DNA of 64,000 nt from Sinonovacula constricta (taxonomy: Eukaryota > Mollusca > Bivalvia > Cardiida > Solecurtidae): contig CM017567.1 of assembly GCA_007844125.1 (NCBI GenBank), positions 10,441,928-10,505,927 of the forward strand, read 5' to 3'. Below are positions 12,601-21,600 of this stretch, one piece after another. The notes beneath the pieces were generated by a model. That model made no database searches, was not told the DNA's origin, and worked only from the letters and a program-made list of their open reading frames with translations. Position 1 is the first letter of the stretch, and each line of letters opens with the position of its first letter. Position numbers and translations under genes: made by a program.

Positions 12601-15600
12601 TGCAGCACGTATTGCCAGATGGACACGCATGGGTATCATCACACCTAACATTCTTTACAGTGATGGCAGGTTGTTTCTCAAACCAGTCCAACAACTCGTT
12701 TCCACGGTTACATTTTCCCTGGGAAACATCACAGGTCGTGTCTTCTGGACAGCAGTGTAGATGGTCACTGCAGCACACAGCCTGAGAATGAAATGTGTTA
12801 CAATTTAGAGAGGTTTTCCTGACCAAAAAATAAAATGTATCATTAAAAGCCATGACAGAAGACAAGTTAAGAAAATGGAAGATTGTTTTGCTGTGGAATC
12901 TGCAAGTAAAATCAAGACGATTAAAAATACATCCTTCATTAAAATGTCTAGTTAAGATTGCCACTTAAAGTCTAGTTCATTATCATATTAGTACCAATTT
13001 CTTGTTTACTGAATTTCAGTTGACATTATTTATACCTCCATGTTTGTAAACATGAATATTGGAAAGACCTGGGGTGGTATTCATAAAGAATCTTAGTTAT
13101 TTCTTCTGAATTAAACTAAGAATGTTTCTTATATCATAAAACAATTGCTCAATGTCAGACATAATGCTATTTAAAATACGATTTATTTTAGGATTTTCTC
13201 CTAATTAAACTACATTTCTTGGTTTAAGAAGGAAAAAGTAACTAGGATTCTTTATGAATACGACCCCTGAATTACAAAACAAGGCAAAAACATGCTAAAA
13301 GTATAAATGATAATGTACTTAAAAATACTAGATGATGATAGCCTCAAGCTTAAATCTTTCAACATAATCTGAAAAAGGAAAATATGAAAAGGTTCTATAA
13401 AACATACCACACATATATTCAAATTTTGACTAACTCTTGACAAAAGAAGAAACACGCAACTCTTACATGTGAAATAGGGCAGCATCCCCATTCACCGGAA
13501 GCCAGCTTGCAGCACGTATTACCAGATGGACACTCATGGGTATCATCACACATCACATTCTTTACAGTGATGGCAGGTTGTTTCTCAAACCAGTCCAACA
13601 ACTCGTTTCCACGAATACATTTACCCTGGGAAACATCACAGGTCGTGTCTTCTGGACAGCAGTGTAGATGGTCACTGCAGCAAACAGCCTGGGAATGAAA
13701 TGTATTTCAATTCAAATCAGTTTTTTATGCATAACAATCAACAAATACATGCAAGGGCTGGATAAAAGTTTAGAAAGAAGCGGTAATTTATCATAACAAA
13801 ATGTTATCAGCACTGAATGTTTAGAGTACTGAAACATAAATATCTAGCCTTTCAATCCAAAGCTTTTAGCTTAGCCCTGATTAGTCTTCAGTGGACAAAT
13901 AGAGCTGTATATTTAAAATACTAAATTTCAAAGAAGGAATTGTAACTCGACAATTGCTACCTATTAGAATTTACTAACTTGCTCTAACTATAAATACAAT
14001 TAATATATAAAGTGTATAAGATAAACATAGCAACATTTGTAACAACTTAAGAATGATACTTGATAGCACATCATTACATCTGAAGGCAATGAGTTTTTTT
14101 AAAATTCTCTCGAATTCCATACAACTTAGCTTATACTAAGTTGTATGAAAACACCTAACAGAAATTTCATTTTGGAATAAAAAGCCAACAGTTTATATGA
14201 AAGGCAGGTGAATACATTTTTATATTAAGATCAACACAGATGATAATACTGACAAATGTGAAAGAATAGTCTGAAAACTAGCTGTAATGGAACCAAAGAC
14301 AGCAGCAAAGTATGTGTACAGGTCTGTCATTTGAATTATAACATTTTATTCAGTAGTAGATCTTTAAATGGCAGTACATGCAAAAAATGGGCCAGTGACC
14401 TTTGTATATAATAAAATCTATTCTATTTATAACACATACCACAGGGCATTGTATCTGTGTAATGATTACAACAAACAGAGACCGTACATTTATGTTTAGT
14501 AGACTTGACAGCTACTCAAGAGCTGATATCATACCAACCATTCATATCAACCTTTTTTTTAGCTCAATTTGTATTTTTTTGTGAATCTTATGTCTTCTGT
14601 TCCTAAGGCAATTACTTTACAAATACAATTTTTACATTAAATTACATCAACTTGTAACTTTATCCCCGTATAACATGGGTTTGTGTACTGGATGGGTTGA
14701 AAGCTTTCATGTGCAAATGTGTGACCTCTAGTGCCTGAGATTCTGTCACAATTGTATAGGGCTTTGTTCCAATAATAGTTGCTGGACGATTAGCCATTAC
14801 CGTAATAAATTCGCAGTGTGAGGTATATGAAAAACACAACAAATGATCAGCAACGTCAAAAACAAAAACAGTGCACTTACATGATCTATGGGACAGCAAC
14901 CATACTGTCCTGAGGAGAGCATACAGCATGTGTTTCCTGAAGGACATTGTGACTGGCCATCTGGACATACCACAGCCTCTTGCACGACTTGTCAATGGAA
15001 AAAAATCAGGCATGGATATTACAAAATTAACTTTACACAACCATCTTTTTTCATTGTCTAATTTGCTTTCTTATTGCTTTAAAAGAAGTTTTCTACAAAC
15101 TGAAAAACAAATTTCATGTTCTTGAAACAACTTTATTTGTTTAGCAATTCATACGATCATGACTGGTTATTCACGATGCAAAGATCCTAGTTATCATTGT
15201 TATAATAAAAGCACATGCGTTCTTTTAACAAACAAACCTGAAAGTAAAGTTTTTTTCAAGTTAAAATGAGAACCGTTAAAGCATTTGTCTATTAACCAAT
15301 AAATAGAATCCTTTTGTGTTATTGTTCAGTGAACTGACAGACTTATTTAACACTGACTTCTTTAAAGTCTCAAAAAAAAAAACCCCACAAACCTCACCTT
15401 GTTTTACTTCTACATGTTTATTCACAACTGTTTCAGATGGATTCTCAAACTGGATCCAGGACATGAATATCTCATCACGTGTGCAGGCCTGTCTCAGAAG
15501 GTCACATTTCATTCCCATAGGGCAACAGTGGCGGCCATCTTGACAGCATGAGGCCTGCAATATTGAAGGACAAAAATTACTATAGATTGATTGGTCACTG

Positions 15601-18600
15601 TTTAAAAAGTAAATAGTCACCAATACAGTTTTGACTCTGATGACTGTTTGAACAGATCAACAACAAATCTTGGTCCAGATCATTATGGTCATTTGTTTAC
15701 TTTTTACTTATGTTGCTTTTATTATTTTGAGTCACATAATCAATAAAAATGCCACATGAATCATAAAACAAATGAAAAGTTGAAAAAGGACATAAAACTA
15801 CCAAAAGTATTTTTATTAAGTTGACTGCCCTTTTGACAGAGTTCTTTACATCACACCAATGCCATTATGATTTTACTGGCTACATCCAGTTTGTTATTGG
15901 TGCAGGAAGACCCCAGATTATGTCTGGGTAGAACCACCAGCCCCCTCCAAGTCAGCAGAAAGACCTACCCACACCAAAGTTCTCATTTGCACTAGCAGTC
16001 AACCAAAGTGTGTGTGGGTAGATGAGGCGTAACAAAGTTGGTGACATAACAGCTCATCTATATACATTATCAATGTTTCTCTTAAATAGAGAACAAGAAT
16101 TCAAAGTTTGAAGTAACTATCTTTTAAAGAATTCTGTAAAAACATTCTGAAAAAAAAAGGTTTCCCACAATCTTTGGACCCTTCAAAGCTTTAAAATGAA
16201 TTGTTGTGTACTTTATTGGGGAAAATTTTATGAAACAAGGAACAATTTAACATATGAGCTTTTTCGATAGGAAAGTTTTACATATTGTAACAACTCTTGA
16301 AACCATGACATTACAGGCTAAGTATATTGTCCGCTTATATAGATATATATGCATGATTTTAGATATACATGTACATACATGTAATATCTATTAAGATAAG
16401 TGTAATACCAAAATGAGACAGAGTGACACAAGGACCAACATAGAGAATGTAGACCATAGTTTATCACGGTCAAGGTTATCTGAAGTTTGTTATCATTTTA
16501 TCACATGGACAGACAATAGGTAAGACTGTCTTTGTTCAAATAATCAGAACAATATGTTACAGATGATCCCAAATGTGCGTCATAAGATTGTAAGGATAGT
16601 TGGATAAAAAAAGGTCATCTAACAAAATATTGTGTCAATTGTAAACAAGTAGGGACTTGGTTCTGAATACTTTGCACTGACACAATCATGGTGGCAATGG
16701 TAATGTCCAACTATGAATGAAGGAACATCACAGACCATTATCGGCAAAGAACAACCATCCTGCATTTTAGTTCTTATCCTGGTTTCTAAATGTTTTTAAC
16801 AAAGTCAACAGTACCATGCTATTTGTTGATGTAGCTATCTAAACTTTATAAATATTTAAGTTTAAACTACTTTTTTCTAAAAGATTTTTGGCTTCTAAAA
16901 TCAGTTTCTCTTGAAAACATTTACCACAATTCTTTTTTCAATGCCATTTTGTTGTTGTTAAAAATCAAGCATGTATGAGATAGCAAGTACAATGTGTTGC
17001 ACAATTTCTGGTATTATACCAAATCATGTGGAAATGAAACTGGCTTAAATATCAGGGATGATGTTGAATGAAGTATGGTAACTTTAACAAATATGTGTAC
17101 TGGCATGTGTATCACATTTAATATAAGAATAAATAACAATGTATCTCAGTGGATGGGGATCCACTGTTCTCAGTGCTGGATAGTGTTATTTGTGGCTAAG
17201 CTTAACCAAATCCTTAACCCCACAAAAAAAAAAAAAAAAAACCTAAAGTAAACAATAGGGCCATCATGGCCCATAATCGTTCACCTGATGACACAGGCTT
17301 TTAGTATGCACAAATCTGGCATCAAGTAATTAAGAGTTATTTACTTTAGAAATCTTTGGTGAAGAGTGGACCATTAGTGTGGCCACTTGGTTGATAACTT
17401 TTTCTACAATTTTACCATGTAACCTACTGAATCCACATGACCCACTTCGAAACATAAGTAAGATTTCATACTGGCAAACATTCTGGCCAAATTTGGTGAA
17501 GATTGGACCATCAATGTGGCCTCTAGTGTGTTCACGAGCTTTTTCTAAGATTTGACCTGGTGACATTACTTTTGACCCCACATGACCCAGTTACAAAGTC
17601 AGCCAATATTTTACGCAGACAAACATTCTGACCAAGTTTGGTGATGAGGGCTCTAGTGTGTTCCCAAGTTTTTTTTCTAAAATTTGACCCAGAAACCTAC
17701 TTTTTGAAGCCTGGTGACCCAATAATAACTCATCCAAGATTTCATGCAGACAAACATTTTGACCAAGTCTGATGAAGACTGGATAACAACTGTGGCCTCA
17801 AGCGTGTTCACAAGCTAAAATGTTGACAAATGACGAAGGGGTATCACAAAAGCTCCCCTTGAGCATGTTGTGCTCAGGTGAGCTAAAAAGGGGCATAACT
17901 CTGCCACAATTAATTTAAGGGTTATATGTCCTATTGAAATAGATTCCATAACAAGCATTCCCTGATGGTAATTATACTTGTTTCCAATCGTATTTACATG
18001 ACATGCTAAATATAGGTGAGGGCTTAACTTCATGACTCTATAAACATATCTAAAAACAGATAGGTTGGAGAAACTAAAAATGAAAATGTGTAGCCAATGT
18101 ACACAAAAAATATCTTAATTAAATCAAACTTATTGGAGAATGACTTGACCTAGCTGTTTATTAAAATATTACTGTACAAAATATAACTATTATCAAAATA
18201 AATGGACATACTGAAAGAATATGTGAGATAAGTTTTAATATGCATAGTAAAAGTGGCTTAATATGTAAGTCATGTTTCATTATATTATCTTCAGATCAAA
18301 TTATCCTTATAGTTGAAACTTATGTTCACCTAATTACGGTATAAGTGATGATTCAAATGTGTAACGACACAAACAAAAATGAAAGCACTGCAAGCCCTGT
18401 GGTATTCACTGTGTTAGAAAAGTCATCACAATTTGAAGCATTGATAAACTATGTAGATAAACTGCAGTTCCTAATGTTTGTGTAAGGTGAGCTGTCTGAT
18501 CAGGATCAACACTATTTGTAATATTCTTATATTTGTGAGTTGAATGTTAAAGGCTAAGGGTTACAAAGGATTCCTTTGCCTTTTTTTCCTTATAGTATAT

Positions 18601-21600
18601 GGTAAGCCATTTATCCTTGTCTTAATCATTCAAGGCAGTAAAGTTCTGACAAGGCCACTGACCATGCATGTAGAAATTTATGACATTTTAATAAAAGGGA
18701 AAATAAAATGCTGGGACTTGAAAATGACTTATGACTATGACAACTAGGAGAGTTATTAAGTTTATGACCATAAAAGGATAAGGTGATGTGCTACTAAAAT
18801 TTCCTGTTGATCAAAAACAGTAAGATATACATGCAGCTGTAAACAATATTGCACTAAGTCAATCATATCACTAGCAGAGAATTGATAACAGTCAAAATTG
18901 GATCTGTTTCAATTTTTTGTTCAAACAAGCAGAACTGTGTCAAAGAACAAATTATAATGAAATGAAATAGTTACTCTTATCACTAGATAAAATATGAAGA
19001 TGTTGTATTTCAAAAGATTGTTCTTTTTGCCAATCTTCTATACTGTCCATTCATTAAATATTTCTATTGCAGGCTCAGGCTAAATTTGGCAATGTGTATC
19101 AAAATGTTGTCAGGTAAAACATTGGTAAGGAATTTAAAAATCAAAGTTTTAATATGAATAAAATAAATGATGGCTGTTTATAGTGTGTTTAGTTTTGAAT
19201 CTAGAAGTGTTAATGTTACATTTATGGTATTATGTTTACATTCGCTTACTTATCTTTCTTGCATAAACAGTAAATGGTATAGATGCTTAGTTATTGCTTA
19301 ATTATTTAAGTTATAGGAATCTTGAGATCAAAAACCAAGACATCTTTAATTCATACACATGTGTATAAGAGATGTGAACTTCAAATACACAATAAACCAC
19401 TCATATGTTATGTCAAGAATCTTGACATCCATGGCTGCAACCATGTTGCAGAGGTAGATGTAAGAGATAAAAACAATAACTGCATGGCAGGATGGTCTTT
19501 AGGTTGAGAAAATCAAGTATTGTGACACTTTCCAACTAGCTGTTTTATCTTCAAACTGTGCATGTCTTAAATACACCATTTAAGAACAAATAAACAATAA
19601 TTTATCGTATCATCACCTTGGACATTACATTTTATATGATATTACTTTTTAAATGAATAATTTCATGGCACAAGTAATTTCAAATATCATTTAATCATAT
19701 TACTTTTAACAGCTCAGACAAAAAAAAATCCCTTGTTTTATGAAACATGTCATGAAATGAGTTGATGTAAATTATTTAAAAAAAATTGTAGTTAATCTTT
19801 TTTAAATTATTTTGTCAGTAAATAAAGAGTCTGAGTGCGTTGGTCCTGAGAAATTTTAATATTTATTATATTATTATATCTGTACCCCACCCATTAATGG
19901 TTCAGTGTGAGTTTCATAGTATGATGATGCACCTATTATTGAAATTGATCTTTGCTACTTTTTTTAAGAAATTTTTTTAAGAGGCATACATAATTTTATA
20001 TTTTTTCTTTTGGATTCTGCTGGCATTTTTGCTGATACTATGCAGCAACATTTCTATCATTATAGCACAGGGGCACTTATGAGGTGCCCAGGGATTGAAC
20101 CCGGCCTTTCTATTATACTGACACTGATGAGTCAGGCGTATTGCTATCCCCTTAGCCCGAACATTAGGAGGGAAGCCACTACTTCTAACTTCTTTGGTTT
20201 GACCCAGCCCGAGTTTGATCCCGATCCACAAGCCGATGCTCTACCACTTGTTTTTTGTCATTTAGATGCACATGAAAATACAACACACCAAATCAAAACC
20301 ATATACTATTTTCTGAAAACAATAGAGATCTTAACATTAAATAATGCTTTTGGTAATACAAGAGATGTTATGATAAACAGATTATTAGGTTTGTGAAGAC
20401 AAAGAAAATGTTAACACTCTCAACATGACAAAACTAAATCAGTCAGCATGCCTCAAGGGTAAGATCTGTCTCAGCTTCCTGTTAAAACATTGTCATTTTC
20501 TATACCAAAATTGTATTCTCTATTTAAATAAACAAAAAGTCCTGATCATGTGATCCTTTGTGTCATGTACCTATAGAAAACTGTCGCTTTAACTGGCCAA
20601 TCGCAAGTGATCATGTCAAGTTTTGCCCAGTTTAAACAGGAATGGTACTGTTTATTGTTTCTTCTAACAATATGTTTAGTTTCCTGTGTATCAGGTTGTA
20701 CATGTCTTAATATAAAATAAATAGGGAAGACAGATTGTATCTCCTGTATGATGATAAAATATATATGTGTACTTAAAAACCAAATATGAATAAGTTAAAT
20801 TGTTAAATTGATATCTGATGCCAAAAAATGTATTTAAGGAGTATTCTAGTACCTGCTGTTAGTAAATGTGGATAGAATGTAGCAGAAGGTAAAGATCTCT
20901 TGCAGATATATTGTGGACAGTAGATAATCAGTAATATTATATACCTGATGAATTTGAAGCATTTTGATGGGTTGAAAGCTTCGCATATGTCAGAAAAAAG
21001 TGATACCTACTAAATATTGACTGTTGCTATTCTCACGACATGTTTATTTTTCATGCGCATTGTAAATAAACGTGGCGTCATGTAGCATGCAGGTGAGAAT
21101 GCTTCAAATGATGTCTTCGGACGATTTGGAAGCCTTAAAGGAAAATATTGAAACAAAACAGACCAAAAAAGTGACATCAGTTGCCATGAGTGCATTTAGA
21201 GAGTATCTTTTGCATAAGCAAGTCAGTGCAGATTTCGAAAAGCTGCTGAGCTCGACAATCACCTGGGATGTTTAGCAACTGGCCTGCACAACTTACCTAT
21301 TGATATAAAGATTGGCAAGTTTCAAAACCATAAAAAAGCATGTATTGATTAATGACTTTGAACATTTGGCATGCATAACAAAAGTATATTTTATTGAGAA
21401 CTGTGTGAGTTACTGCAATCTGATTTATTTGCCTTAGGTGTTTATGAGACAGCTCTTTATAGAGCTGGCTATTCTGGATCTACACTATTTACCTGGGACT
21501 AATCAATATGTGTTGAAGTAGACTTTCAAGAGTTATTCACATTCCTACCTGTGGTAGAGGACAACACCCATATGCCTTGTTGATCATCATACAGCATGTG

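Larger units (their letters stand above)
634..13466 (-). other. grn: Introns of the granulin array (two size classes)
   Basis: Seventeen introns separate exons 6-23. Nine are about 464 bp (for example 1,547-2,011 and 3,132-3,595). Eight contain the inverted-repeat element described below; six of these are about 676-691 bp and two are shortened to about 505 bp (8,364-8,868 and 9,777-10,282). All begin gtaaga (gtaagt only after exon 23) and end ctcag or cccag. Intron sequence is nearly as conserved between copies as the exons, which indicates recent duplication. No other coding sequence is seen in them. Confidence 0.85.
15555..21548 (-). other. Large GRN intron (about 6 kb) with nested repeats
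   Basis: Lies between coding exons 4 and 3. It hosts a dispersed repeat at 15.9 kb, a tandem roughly 140-bp element at 17.2-17.9 kb, a tRNA-like SINE candidate at 20.1 kb and a Crypton-like fragment at 21.1 kb. No granulin exon is visible between the two flanking exons. Confidence 0.7.
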
